Source: Roseiarcus sp963807735
GTDB taxonomy: Bacteria; Pseudomonadota; Alphaproteobacteria; Rhizobiales; Beijerinckiaceae
NCBI GenBank assembly: GCA_963807735.1
Contig: CAWEDI010000011.1
Span: 186,001 to 250,000 of the forward strand
Direction of reading: 5' to 3'
DNA: 64,000 nt
Made by a program: the position numbers and the translations under genes. Every line of letters starts with the position of its first letter. Position 1 is the first letter of the stretch. A model generated the notes under the pieces. That model saw nothing but the letters and a program-made list of their open reading frames with translations. It ran no database searches and had not been told where the DNA came from. This document shows positions 24,985 to 35,575 of the stretch, piece by piece.

Positions 24985-25707
24985 TTGCGCAAGCGCGCCG
25001 ACGTTCTCCTGGTGGAGCGCGGCGTGTTCGCGACGCGGGCGCGGGCGCAGGAGGCGATCGCCGCCGGGCTCGTCCGCGCCGACGGCGCGCCAGTGCGCAA
25101 GGCCGCGCAGACGCTCGACGCCGAGGCGCGGCTGGAGGCGAGCCCCGCCCATCCCTGGGCCTCGCGCGGCGGGGTGAAGCTCGCCGCTGCGCTCGACGCC
25201 TTCGGCCTCGATCCCGCGGGGCTGGCCTGCCTCGACGTCGGCGCCTCCACCGGCGGCTTCACCGACGTGCTGCTGGCGCGCGGCGCCCGCGCGGTCGTCG
25301 CGGTCGACGTCGGCCACGGCCAGTTCGACCCGCGGCTCGCCGCCGACCCGCGCGTGCGTTTGCTCGAAGGCCGCGACGCGCGGACGCTGGCGCAGGCCGA
25401 TCTGCCGTCGCCGCCCGAGGCGATCGTCTGCGACGTGAGCTTCATCTCGCAGCGGCTGGTCCTGCCGGTCGTGCTGCCGCTCGCGGCGCCGCGCGCCTGG
25501 CTCGCGTCGCTCGTCAAACCGCAATTCGAGGTCGGCCCGGCGAGAGTCGTCAAAGGGCTGGTGAAGGACGCAGCGGCGCTCGCCGAGGCCGGCGAGGCGG
25601 TGCGCGCCGCCGTCGCGGCGCTCGGCTGGACGCCGCTCGGGCTGATCGAGTCGCCGCTTCTCGGCGGCGACGGGGCGCGCGAATTTCTCCTCGCCGCGCG
25701 GCGGTGA
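24985..25707 (+). CDS. tlyA: TlyA family rRNA 2'-O-methyltransferase / S4-domain protein
   Basis: 240 residues. N-terminal S4 RNA-binding domain (RKRADVLLVERGVFATRARAQEAI, GLVRADGAPV) followed by an FtsJ-like methyltransferase with motif I CLDVGASTGGFTDVLLARGA and VVAVDVGHGQF. WASRGGVKLAAALD joins the two. Known TlyA enzymes methylate cytidines of 16S and 23S rRNA. Start is TTG at 24985, needed to keep the conserved R-x-x-x-D of the S4 domain; no upstream ATG exists. Coupled to tam by a 4-base gap. Confidence 0.9.
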   Translation: MRKRADVLLVERGVFATRARAQEAIAAGLVRADGAPVRKAAQTLDAEARLEASPAHPWASRGGVKLAAALDAFGLDPAGLACLDVGASTGGFTDVLLARGARAVVAVDVGHGQFDPRLAADPRVRLLEGRDARTLAQADLPSPPEAIVCDVSFISQRLVLPVVLPLAAPRAWLASLVKPQFEVGPARVVKGLVKDAAALAEAGEAVRAAVAALGWTPLGLIESPLLGGDGAREFLLAARR

Positions 25708-25728
25708 GCACCGCCATAATGCAACCAT

Positions 25729-25768
25729 GATTCGCGTTACAACCCGTGTTGCAACTCCAGCGCGAATC
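25729..25768. promoter_or_regulatory. Nested inverted repeat upstream of receiver gene
   Basis: Outer arms GATTCGCG and CGCGAATC are perfect; inside them GTTACAAC and GTTGCAAC form a near-perfect second pair. It is located between the tlyA stop and the receiver gene. Could be an operator or a terminator; no T run follows. Confidence 0.4.
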
Positions 25769-25878
25769 TGTTATCCAATATCGTTAAGATATTCTTGTAC
25801 GCGAGCGATTGTCGTTGGCCGCGTAACTTCAGTCCGCCCCGGCCGGCCCGAGCGATCGTGAAAAAGCGCTGCGCGCAA

Positions 25879-26364
25879 ATGAACGGACCCATGACTGGCG
25901 AAGGGACGACAAACGTGAGCCAGGAGACGCAATCGCGCGAAAACGAGCAGACCTTCGCCTATTTCGCGCCCATGCTGCGCGAAAAGGTCAAGGCGCTGCT
26001 GATTGATGACGACGCCACCGACGCCGCCATCATCGGCCGCCTCGCGGCGAAATCGAAGCAGCTGGATTTCACGCTGAGGGTCTGCCTCTCGACCGAGGAA
26101 GCCGAGCGCGTCGTCTTCGATCAATCCTTCGACGTCATCTATGTCGATTACTGGCTGGGGCTGCAGACGTCGATCGCCTTCATCAGCGAGCTGGCCAAGT
26201 CGCAAAAAGCGCCCTGCGTGTTGCTGACCGGATTGGACGAGCCCGACATCCGGCGCATCGCGTTCCGCGCCGGGGTGAAGGCGTTTCTGTCGAAAGAGGA
26301 GATTTCAACCCAGGCGATCGAGGGCGTAACCCTCGCCGTGCTCCGCGCGCGCGCCGAGAATTGA
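25879..26364 (+). CDS. Single-domain response regulator-like protein
   Basis: 161 residues from the ATG at 25879; ATG 25891 and GTG 25915 are alternatives. After about 40 variable residues comes a receiver fold: VKALLIDDDATDAAIIGRLAAK with the acidic triad, a likely phospho-Asp in FDVIYVDYWLG, Thr in CVLLTGLDE and Lys in VKAFLSKEEIS. No output domain follows, so it acts through protein contacts. No kinase gene is adjacent. Confidence 0.78.
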   Translation: MNGPMTGEGTTNVSQETQSRENEQTFAYFAPMLREKVKALLIDDDATDAAIIGRLAAKSKQLDFTLRVCLSTEEAERVVFDQSFDVIYVDYWLGLQTSIAFISELAKSQKAPCVLLTGLDEPDIRRIAFRAGVKAFLSKEEISTQAIEGVTLAVLRARAEN

Positions 26365-26518
26365 TCGGCCGGGCGGGTGGGCGCCTGACGCCGAGGCGGC
26401 CTTCTGCGGCAGTCCGTGGTTCACCGCGAGAGCTTGCGCGCGTCTTGCGTCGGGCTCATCTTGGGCCACCCCTTTCCCGGTCAAAAACGGACCTTTCGGG
26501 GGTATAAGGACCCCTGGG

Positions 26519-27376
26519 ATGCCGACCGCTTCCGACAATCCGCTCGGCGCTTACCTTCGCGGCCGGCGCGCCAAACTCGACCCCGCCGCATTCGGACTGC
26601 CGCTCACCCGCCGCCGCACCCCTGGCTTGCGGCGCGAGGAGGTGGCGCAGCGCGCCAACGTCAGCCCGACCTGGTACACTTGGTTGGAGCAGGGCCGCGG
26701 CGGCGCGCCCTCGGCCGACGTGCTCGACCGCATCGCCCGCGCGCTGATGCTGAACGAGGTCGAGCGCGAGCACCTGTTCCTCATCGCGCTCGGCCGCCCG
26801 CCGGAGGTGCGTTACCGCCGTCCGCTCGCCGTCGCGCCGCATTTGCAGCGCGCGCTCGACGCTTTCACCTATAGCCCCGCGTATTTGCGAACGGCGACGT
26901 GGGACATCGTCGCCTGGAACCGCGCGGCGACGGCGGTGCTGACCGACTACGACAGACTGCCGAAAAGCGAGCGCAACCTGCTGCGGCTGTTCTTTCTGGC
27001 GCCGAGCGTGCGCGATTCGCAGACCGAATGGTTGCACGTGGCGCGCTTTCTCGTCGCCGCTTTTCGCGCTGACGTCGCCCGCGCCGGCGCCGCCGCGGCG
27101 GCGCAAGGGCTGATTGACGAGCTTGTCCGGGAAAGCCCCGACTTCGCGGCGATCTGGCGCGAGAACGACGTGCGCGGCGCGCAGGCGGGGGTCGCCAAGC
27201 GCATGCGCCATCCGACCGCCGGCTGGCTCGACCTCGACTATCAGGTCTTCGCCATCGAGGGACGGCCCGATCTCGACATGGCGGTCTTGACGGCGGCCAA
27301 CGCCGAGACCGCCGCGCGCATCCGCGCGCTTTTACGCGAAACAACGGACGACCTGCGGCGCGCGGCGACGGGCTAG
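26519..27376 (+). CDS. XRE-family transcriptional regulator with MmyB-like sensor domain
   Basis: 285 residues. N-terminal helix-turn-helix begins NPLGAYLRGRRAKLDP and contains the hallmark RRTPGLRREEVAQRANVSPTWYTWLEQGR at about 33-61. The C-terminal two-thirds is the MmyB-like ligand-binding domain (YSPAYLRTATWDIVAWNRAATAVL, NLLRLFFL, HPTAGWLDLDYQVFAIEG), which in relatives binds a fatty-acid-like ligand. These regulators often control a neighbouring oxidoreductase; none is adjacent here. No clear operator was found in the 26365-26518 gap. Confidence 0.9.
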   Translation: MPTASDNPLGAYLRGRRAKLDPAAFGLPLTRRRTPGLRREEVAQRANVSPTWYTWLEQGRGGAPSADVLDRIARALMLNEVEREHLFLIALGRPPEVRYRRPLAVAPHLQRALDAFTYSPAYLRTATWDIVAWNRAATAVLTDYDRLPKSERNLLRLFFLAPSVRDSQTEWLHVARFLVAAFRADVARAGAAAAAQGLIDELVRESPDFAAIWRENDVRGAQAGVAKRMRHPTAGWLDLDYQVFAIEGRPDLDMAVLTAANAETAARIRALLRETTDDLRRAATG

Positions 27377-27481
27377 CGGTCAAAGTCCAACGTTTGATAC
27401 CCGCACGGCGACGTCGCAAAGGGGGTAAGCGGTCGCTCGCGAGCGAACTTAGCTTCGTTGACGCCGCAATGAGCCGTCGCT

Positions 27482-28462
27482 TCATTCAACTATTCGATCC
27501 GCGCTCGCAAGCAACGTCGGGGGTATCTCGACGCCTAGCGCCTTGGCGGTTTTCAGATTGATAGCCAATTCGAACTTAGTCGGTTGTTCGATCGGAATGT
27601 CCGCCGGGACCGTTCCGCGCAGGAGTTTGACCAATTGGCGACCCAGTATGCGTCCCTCAAGGTCGAGGCTCGGCCCGTAGGCCATCAGCGCGCCTTGTTC
27701 CGCCCAATCAGGCCACTGATAGACAGCGGGAAGAGCCAAATGCCGCAAGCGCTCGATGATCAGTCGATGATTGTAGTAGAACAACGGGTTAGCAAGCACG
27801 TTGACCGCACCGGCCCCGGACGCTTTCGCCGCGTCGAGTCCGGGGATGATTTCGTCCCTCGTCTTGGCGAAAAATGTCGAAAGCTCCAAGCCGCGCGCTT
27901 CGGCCAACGCTTTCAATTCAGCGATGTGTACGGGCGAGTCGGCGCTTGGGTCAGCTAGAACCGCCATTTGGCGAAGGCTAGGCAGGACCTGCCGTAGCAA
28001 ATCGCCGCGTTTTCCATCGAGGGTGGGTGACAGCAAACTGACGCCAGTCGCGTTGCCGTCCGGGCGCGCGAGCGAAGTCGAGAAGCCATCTGCGATCAAA
28101 TCTTCCGACACCGCCACGATGGGGATCGTTCGCGTCGCCGTTCGAATGGCTTTCCCGAAGACGGCGCCGGCTACTTCAATCACGTCCGGGGCCGCCTTGA
28201 CCAACGCAGCGGCGGCCGCCGCGAGGTCGCTTTCCTTAGTGCCCAACCCTTCGTCGAGCACCTTTAGGTTTTGCCCTTCGACGAAGCCGGCCGAGCGCAG
28301 TTCGTCGAAAAGCGCTAGGATTGACGGCAGCCGATTCAATTCGGGCCTGGAGAGGGGGCTGAGCCAGCCAAAACGGTACACGCGCCCCGGGGTCTGCGCC
28401 GCGGCGGCGATTGGCCAGGCGGCCGCTCCGCCCAGCATGCCCATGAAGTCGCGCCGCCTCAT
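27482..28462 (-). CDS. ABC transporter substrate-binding protein (TrpX/ABC_sub_bind type), orphan
   Basis: 326 residues. Starts MRRRDFMGMLGGAAAWPIAAAAQ, a twin-arginine signal with cleavage after AAAQ. The rest matches the ABC_sub_bind family common in Bradyrhizobium-like genomes: FGWLSPLSRPE, FDELRSAGFVEGQNL, TRTIPIVAVSEDLIADGF, SLARPDGNATGVSLLSP, GKRGDLLRQVLPSLRQMAVL. No permease or ATPase of its own lies next to it; the adjacent importer is of the sugar type. An in-frame extension to 28711 has no good ribosome site and would bury the signal peptide. Confidence 0.87.
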   Translation of the reverse strand: MRRRDFMGMLGGAAAWPIAAAAQTPGRVYRFGWLSPLSRPELNRLPSILALFDELRSAGFVEGQNLKVLDEGLGTKESDLAAAAAALVKAAPDVIEVAGAVFGKAIRTATRTIPIVAVSEDLIADGFSTSLARPDGNATGVSLLSPTLDGKRGDLLRQVLPSLRQMAVLADPSADSPVHIAELKALAEARGLELSTFFAKTRDEIIPGLDAAKASGAGAVNVLANPLFYYNHRLIIERLRHLALPAVYQWPDWAEQGALMAYGPSLDLEGRILGRQLVKLLRGTVPADIPIEQPTKFELAINLKTAKALGVEIPPTLLASADRIVE

Positions 28463-28812
28463 CCGCTCTCTCCAAGCCGATGACTGAGTTCCCCGAACCG
28501 GCATTCCCATCCTATTGCCAGGGAAACGGGCCCGCAACGAGATTGACCGAAGGTCCGCCGTGGTTCGAATCCGGCGCTTGAGCGGCCGCTCCATGCGAGC
28601 GCCAAGTGTCCGATTTTGACCCCTGGCTAATCCCACCGGCTGGTGATCTTGCCCGATTTTGCCGAGTCCACGCAGAGTTTTGATGCAATTTTCTGCTTGC
28701 GTACCCCTCAAAAATAATCAATCATCATCAGGCAGCGTCGAGCAGCGACGCCGATAGGGAGGCGCTTTGATGGGAATCGCACCCGGCCCTCGCGGCGCGG
28801 CGGGCCGCCATC
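28463..28812. other. Non-coding gap between divergent transport genes
   Basis: 350 bases between the orphan binding-protein gene and the sugar permease. I see no gene, tRNA or strong hairpin. It includes a small AT-rich patch (AAAAATAATCAATCATCATC, 28710-28729) that may mark promoter DNA for the importer. Confidence 0.5.
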
Positions 28813-29820
28813 GTGTCTGAACAGGACTTGCAAGCTCGTCCGGCGGCGCTCGAACCCCGTCCGCTCGTCGGCGCGCTCGGGTCGCTGTTGCGGGCGCGGG
28901 AGTTTGCGATCCTGGCGTTTCTGCTGTTGATGTCGACCGCGATCGGGCTGGCGCGGCCAACGTTCTTTTCAACCGGCAATCTGCTCGCCATGGGGCGGCA
29001 GATGTCGGAACTCGCGATCATGGGCGTCGCGATGACGTTTCTCATCACGGCGCAGGAGCTCGATCTCTCCGTCGGCTCGGTCTACGGGCTCTGCTCGCTC
29101 ACCATGACGCTGCTCGCGCAGAACTACGGGATCAACCTTTGGTTGGCGCTGCCGATCGTGCTGGTCCTGGCGGCGTTGATTGGCGTGGTCAACGGCCTCA
29201 TCACTACGCAAGGCCGCATCCCCGCCTTCATCGTCACCTTGGGGATGCTCTACATATTGCGCGGCGTCACGCTGGTGGAATCGCCGTGGCCGATCTCGGG
29301 CCTGGATAACGACAGCTTCTTCTCCGCGCTCGACGGCAAGATCGGCGTCGTTCCCGTGCAGATCGTCTGGATGCTCGGCTTCGTTGCGGTCGGCGCGCTG
29401 GCGCTACGGCGGACGACGTTCGGCTATCACGTGCGCGCGACCGGCAGCAACCGCGCCGCCGCCGAACTCTCCGGCATCCGCACGTCGCGAGTGAAGATCA
29501 CCGCGTTCGTGCTGACGGCGGTCGCCTCCGCGTTCGCCGGCGCGATGAGCTTCGCGCATCTCGGCTCGGCCTCGCCTTTGGCGGGCACAGGTTACGAACT
29601 CAACGTGATTGCGGCGGTCGTCATCGGCGGCACCGCATTGTTTGGCGGCCAGGGCACCGTGATCGGCACCTTTCTCGGCGCGGCGCTGCTCACCGTCATG
29701 CGCAACGGCCTCGTACAGCTCGGCGGCGAAGGTCGACTTCAAGACGCCTTTCTGGGCGCCATCATCATCATCGCCGTGCTGATCCACACGCATCTGAGCT
29801 TCAGGAGGACCCCGAGATGA
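28813..29820 (+). CDS. Sugar-type ABC transporter permease (RbsC family)
   Basis: 335 residues with about eight to ten membrane segments. RbsC-like landmarks are MGVAMTFLITAQELDLSVGSVYGL near residue 73, TTQGRIPAFIVTLGMLYILRGVTL, and the C-terminal GTGYELNVIAAVVIGGTALFGGQGTVIGTFLGAALL. It forms the inner-membrane channel with the ATPase at 30957. Start is GTG at 28813. Overlaps the following binding-protein gene by 4 bases (ATGA). Order permease, binding protein, ATPase differs from the E. coli rbs order. Confidence 0.93.
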   Translation: MSEQDLQARPAALEPRPLVGALGSLLRAREFAILAFLLLMSTAIGLARPTFFSTGNLLAMGRQMSELAIMGVAMTFLITAQELDLSVGSVYGLCSLTMTLLAQNYGINLWLALPIVLVLAALIGVVNGLITTQGRIPAFIVTLGMLYILRGVTLVESPWPISGLDNDSFFSALDGKIGVVPVQIVWMLGFVAVGALALRRTTFGYHVRATGSNRAAAELSGIRTSRVKITAFVLTAVASAFAGAMSFAHLGSASPLAGTGYELNVIAAVVIGGTALFGGQGTVIGTFLGAALLTVMRNGLVQLGGEGRLQDAFLGAIIIIAVLIHTHLSFRRTPR

Positions 29821-30755
29821 GACGCTTTCTGCAAACCGCGCTGTTCGCCGCGACCGCGCTGACGGCGACCTACGCCCGCGCCGACGACAAGCTGCACATC
29901 ACCTTCGTCACCCACGATCTCGGCGCTGGCATCTTCGCCCCCGTCCGGCTCGGCATGGAGGACGCCTGCGCCAAGGTGAACGCGGAGTGCGAATTCCTCG
30001 GGCCGGCGACCTACGATCCGGCGCAGCAGGTCGCGTTGATTGAAGCCGCCATCGCCAAGAAGCCCGACGCGATCGTCACGACCCGCCCTGACCCGTCCGC
30101 CTACAACGACGCGATCAAGAAGGCCGAGGACGCCGGCATCCTGGTGCTGACGTTCAACGTCAACGATCCCACGGCCGACAAGAAAGTGCCGGTGCCGGTG
30201 GTCGGACAGAACTTCACCAACTACGGCAAGGAATGGGCGCGCGCCGTGATCAAGGCGATGCCGGACGGCGGTTCGATGGCGATCACCGATTGCTGCTTCG
30301 GCCATTTCGCGCTTGAGGAGCGCATCCGCGCCTTCAAGGAGACGCTGGCGAAGGAAGGCGGCGACAAATACAAGGTGCTCGACGTCATCAACACCACGGC
30401 CGACGAAAGCAAGGTGTTCGCGGCGGTTGAGGCCTATTATGCAGCCCATCCCGACATCAAGGCGATCTGGGGCGTTGACTATTACTCGCACGTGATCGCG
30501 CAGTTCATCAAGAAGAATGGTCTCCAGGGCAAGCTGCTGACCGGCGGCTCCGACATGGGGCCGGGCAACGTCGCCGGCATCAAGGACGGCTATGTCTCGT
30601 TCGGGCTCGGACAGAACCCGTTCATGCAGGGCTTCTATCCGGTCATGATGGTTTATCAGGCGAAGAAATACGGCATCCGCCCCGTCGACATTGACACCGG
30701 AACCGACGTCGTGACGCCGGCGAATTTCGCCGAATACAACCCGAAGTATCGTTGA
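29817..30755 (+). CDS. Sugar-type ABC transporter periplasmic binding protein
   Basis: 312 residues with a Sec signal peptide (MRRFLQTALFAATALTATYARA, cleavage before DDK). The mature protein has the type I periplasmic-binding fold of the RbsB group: ITFVTHDLGAGIFAPVRLGMEDACAK, AIAKKPDAIVTTRPDPSAYNDAI, TFNVNDP, GVDYYSHVIAQFIKKNG, GLGQNPFMQGFYPVMM. Substrate is unknown; a sugar, polyol or similar. Followed immediately by a strong hairpin, so it is probably made in excess over the ATPase encoded beyond it. Confidence 0.92.
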   Translation: MRRFLQTALFAATALTATYARADDKLHITFVTHDLGAGIFAPVRLGMEDACAKVNAECEFLGPATYDPAQQVALIEAAIAKKPDAIVTTRPDPSAYNDAIKKAEDAGILVLTFNVNDPTADKKVPVPVVGQNFTNYGKEWARAVIKAMPDGGSMAITDCCFGHFALEERIRAFKETLAKEGGDKYKVLDVINTTADESKVFAAVEAYYAAHPDIKAIWGVDYYSHVIAQFIKKNGLQGKLLTGGSDMGPGNVAGIKDGYVSFGLGQNPFMQGFYPVMMVYQAKKYGIRPVDIDTGTDVVTPANFAEYNPKYR

Positions 30756-30761
30756 TAGGGC

Positions 30762-30788
30762 GCGGCGCCGGCCTCGAGCCGGCGCCGC
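30762..30788 (+). terminator. Strong hairpin after binding-protein gene
   Basis: Perfect 11-base stem GCGGCGCCGGC / GCCGGCGCCGC with loop CTCGA, starting 7 bases after the stop codon and followed by TTTG. It is a probable attenuator between binding protein and ATPase. Confidence 0.75.
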
Positions 30789-30817
30789 TTTGAGAGTTAT
30801 AGGCGTCCAGGCGGACA

Positions 30818-30930
30818 CGTCATTGCGAGCGAAGCGAAGCAATCCCTCTCGCGGGGATCGGCGGCTTGTTCGGAGACTTCCGAGCCGCGGCGCGTTGGAT
30901 TGTTTCGTCGCTACGCTCCTCGCGATGACC
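30818..30930. repeat. Palindromic intergenic repeat (CGTCATTGCGAGCG family)
   Basis: Left arm CGTCATTGCGAGCGAAGCGA and right arm TTTCGTCGCTACGCTCCTCG with AATCC/GGATT next to the centre: an imperfect long palindrome. Related copies at 32502, 35481, 62671 and 62807. It sits between binding-protein and ATPase genes of one transporter. Confidence 0.85.
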
Positions 30931-30956
30931 GCTTCGCTTGAGTTCGGAGCCCTCTC

Positions 30957-32486
<1,530 letters not shown>

Positions 32487-32501
32487 TTGAGCGTCAGACG
32501 C

Positions 32502-32609
32502 CGTCATGGCGAGCGAAGCGAAGCCATCCAGCTCAACGAGATCGTCCACCGGCCGGATAGCGCACATCGGCGGCGCCGTGGATTGCTTCGCTTCGCTCGC
32601 AATTGACGG
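32502..32609. repeat. Palindromic intergenic repeat (CGTCATGGCGAGCG variant)
   Basis: Arms CGTCATGGCGAGCGAAGCGA and GGATTGCTTCGCTTCGCTCG form a long imperfect palindrome of about 108 bases between the ATPase gene and ureG, which converge on it. The middle segment GAGATCGTC...CGGCGCCGTGGAT is shared with the copies at 35481 and 62671. Confidence 0.85.
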
Positions 32610-32620
32610 GCGACCCGCGT

Positions 32621-33225
<605 letters not shown>

Positions 33226-33229
<4 letters not shown>

Positions 33230-33897
33230 GAGCGGAACAACCTCGAATACTGGGTTTCGTGTTTCATCGCCGCGATGTCGGAGCGGAACGCGCAGGCGCC
33301 GAGCGTCTCGGGGTCCTCAAGCAAGGCTTGCGCCGCCATGTCAGCGAGGCGGGGGGTCAGCGCGGCGATGATCTTCTGGCCGTCGGTCTGCCCGACCGCG
33401 CTGAGCCGCGTGGCGGCGGAGACGAGATTGCCGAATAGCGCCATGGCGAAGACGGGGGCGGCGACATCGAGCGCGATCCCATGCCCCGCCACGGCGGCGC
33501 CGACGGCGACGGGATAGGCGACCGGTTCGGCGGCGAAGGCGTCGAGGCTCGCGCACGGCCAAGCGGCCCGGGCGGCGGCGACGAAGGCCGTTCCCTGCGC
33601 CGTGGTTTCGAGCCGGCGCTCCTGCGCGCCGGCCAGCGCAATCGCCAGCTCGTTGACTTCGGCCAATGCGGCGGGATCGCCGGAGGCCCGATAGGCGGCC
33701 GCGAACACCGCCACGTCGAGACGCGGGGCGCCGTGGTCGGCGAGGTCTTCAAGCCAGGCGCGCAGCGTGGCCGCATCGCGGATGTCGCCGGCCTCGACCG
33801 CCCACTCGATCCCGTGCGAATAGGCGTAGGCGCCGACGGGAAACGCCGGCGACAGCCAGGCGAACAGCGGCAGCGCGTCGCCGAAGCTAGTGGCCAT
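33226..33897 (-). CDS. ureF: Urease accessory protein UreF
   Basis: 223 residues, all-helical. Family features: LPLFAWLSPAFPVGAYAYSHGIEWAVEAG at the N-terminus, then ALAEVNELAIALAGAQERRLETTAQGTAF and a C-terminal GQTDGQKIIAAL. UreF bridges UreD-urease and UreG during nickel loading. Overlaps ureG (4 bases) and ureE (11 bases), so the three are translationally coupled. Confidence 0.95.
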
Positions 33898-34414
33898 GCC
33901 CGCCGTGCTTGTGGCCGTGGTCGTGATGATCGTGGCAGTGATGATCGTGATCGTGATCGTGGTGATCGTGTGCGACGTGACCGCCCTTGGCGTAGGCGCC
34001 GCCTTCCGGGTTGAACGGCGCCTCGATGGCCACCACCGCAGCGCCGAGGCCTTTCGCCATCTCCTCGATCACGGCGTCGCGGCGGATGCGCAACGCCTTG
34101 CGCGTGAGCTCCGTCGGCAGATGGCGGTTGCCGAGGTGCCAGGCGACGCGGATCAAAGCCGCCGGCTCCGCGGCGCGGATTTCGGCCAGCGGCTCCGGCG
34201 CCGCGACGACCTCGACGACGCGCCCGTCGTCGAGCTTGAGCCCGTCTCCGCCGCGCAGCAGCACCGCCTCTTCGAGGTCGAGCAGGAATTCGAGACCGCG
34301 CACGCCTTTCATCGTCACCCGTCGGCGGTGGCGTTCGTCATAATCGAGCACGACGGAATCGGCCGGCTCTCCGGACCAGCCGCCGGCGGCGATGACGGTT
34401 GAGGCGCGCAACAT
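33887..34414 (-). CDS. ureE: Urease nickel metallochaperone UreE with His-rich tail
   Basis: 175 residues. N-terminal UreE domain (VVLDYDERHRRRVTMKGVRGLEFLLDL) and C-terminal metal-binding domain containing RVAWHLGNRHLPTEL with the conserved metal-site His. The last 30 residues hold 16 histidines plus one Cys, an exceptionally His-rich nickel-storage tail. A GGAG ribosome site precedes the ATG. It begins 30 bases after the ureohydrolase gene on the same strand, so urea production and urease maturation appear to share a transcript. Confidence 0.95.
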   Translation of the reverse strand: MLRASTVIAAGGWSGEPADSVVLDYDERHRRRVTMKGVRGLEFLLDLEEAVLLRGGDGLKLDDGRVVEVVAAPEPLAEIRAAEPAALIRVAWHLGNRHLPTELTRKALRIRRDAVIEEMAKGLGAAVVAIEAPFNPEGGAYAKGGHVAHDHHDHDHDHHCHDHHDHGHKHGGHGH

Positions 34415-34444
34415 GACAGAGGCTCCACGATCGACGCGCTCCTC

Positions 34445-35392
34445 TTAAGCGGCGCCGACCGTCGGGGCAATCGAACGCTGCTCAGCGATCAGGCCAAGCA
34501 CGCTGAGGACGAGCCGCGCCGCGGTGACGGCGGCAAACCCGTGCGGATCGCGCGCCGGGACGAATTCGACGATCGCGGCGCCGACGATCCGGCGCCGGCG
34601 CGCCACGGCGCGAACGAGCCGCAACACATCGCGATAGGACAGCCCGCCCGAAGTCGGCATGTTGACCGCCGGCATCACGCTCGGGTCGAGGCCGTCGAGA
34701 TCGAGGCTAAGGAAACAGTCGCCGCGCGGCGCCAAGCCGTCCAAACCGGCCTCAACGCCGGAACGCTCGATGTCGTCCATCGTCAGGATGCGCGAGCCCC
34801 AGCGGCGGGCGTCGTCGTGCTGATCCGAGGTTCCGCTGCCGAGGCCGCGGATGCCGAACTGGCGCATTTCCGTGAACCACGGCATTTCCGACGCCCGTCG
34901 CATTGGGCTTCCGTAGCCGTACGGGTTGTCTTGCACAACGTCGGCCCAATCAACGTGTGCGTCGACCTGGATCATCGTCAGCGGCCCGCGCCCCTCGTAG
35001 GCGGAAAACATCGGGATCGGCACGGAATCGTCGCCGCCCAGCATGACCGGGACCGCGCCCGCGTCGAGCACGGCGCGAACGGCGGCGGTGATGGCGGCCC
35101 GGTTCGCCGCGCCGTCGTCGAGGCTAAGCGGGAGATCGCCGCCGTCGAGCAGCCGGCGATCGTCTGGGCCGGACTGAATGGCGAAGCCGAGATCGAAATC
35201 GAACTGGCGCAACTGCTTGGCGAACAGTTGCGAACCGCGCCGGATCGCCGCCGCTCCGCCCGCCGCATGGCTGGCGACGCCGGGCTTATAGGGCGAGCCA
35301 TGATCCGCGCCGAGCAGCACCGCCGCCGCGCCGGAATAGGCGCCGGGCTCGGCGCGCGGGAGGGCGGCGAAGGTCTCGGTGGGGTCGGTCAT
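34445..35392 (-). CDS. Ureohydrolase (agmatinase/arginase family) with atypical metal ligand
   Basis: 315 residues from the ATG at 35392. The binuclear metal centre is mostly present: Asp144-Ala-His146-Val-Asp148 (DAHVDWAD) and Asp231-Leu-Asp233 (SLDLDGLDPSVMPA). The first metal ligand, His in the canonical GGDHS, is Asp122 here (GGDDSVPIP). The family releases urea from guanidino compounds such as agmatine, arginine, guanidinobutyrate or guanidine. Placement directly before ureEFG supports urea as product. The ligand change and MPW/RASEM segments put it in a distinct subgroup, so I do not call the substrate. Confidence 0.85.
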   Translation of the reverse strand: MTDPTETFAALPRAEPGAYSGAAAVLLGADHGSPYKPGVASHAAGGAAAIRRGSQLFAKQLRQFDFDLGFAIQSGPDDRRLLDGGDLPLSLDDGAANRAAITAAVRAVLDAGAVPVMLGGDDSVPIPMFSAYEGRGPLTMIQVDAHVDWADVVQDNPYGYGSPMRRASEMPWFTEMRQFGIRGLGSGTSDQHDDARRWGSRILTMDDIERSGVEAGLDGLAPRGDCFLSLDLDGLDPSVMPAVNMPTSGGLSYRDVLRLVRAVARRRRIVGAAIVEFVPARDPHGFAAVTAARLVLSVLGLIAEQRSIAPTVGAA

Positions 35393-35480
35393 CTTGCGTC
35401 GTCCAGTTGGAAATAATCCCCTCGACAACGCACGAGACCGAAAAAGGGCGCCATGCCTGACCGAGGCCCGCGAGGAAGCC

Positions 35481-35575
35481 GCCATGGCGCGCGAAGCGAC
35501 GCCCTCCAGCGCAGCGAGATCGTCTGTCAGCCGGTCGACGGCGCCGTGGATCGCGTCTCTGCACTCGCCATGACG
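35481..35575. repeat. Palindromic intergenic repeat, diverged copy
   Basis: Shares GAGATCGTC, CCGGTCGACGGCGCCGTGGA and outer arms GCCATGGCG / CGCCATGACG with the copies at 32502 and 62671, but has more mismatches. It ends exactly at the corrected stop codon of the PLP decarboxylase gene and fills most of the gap before the ureohydrolase. Confidence 0.7.

Noticed and set aside
28545..28575. tRNA-like T-loop motif GGTTCGAATCC
   Set aside because: No matching acceptor stem, anticodon arm or D-loop in either direction within 90 bases.
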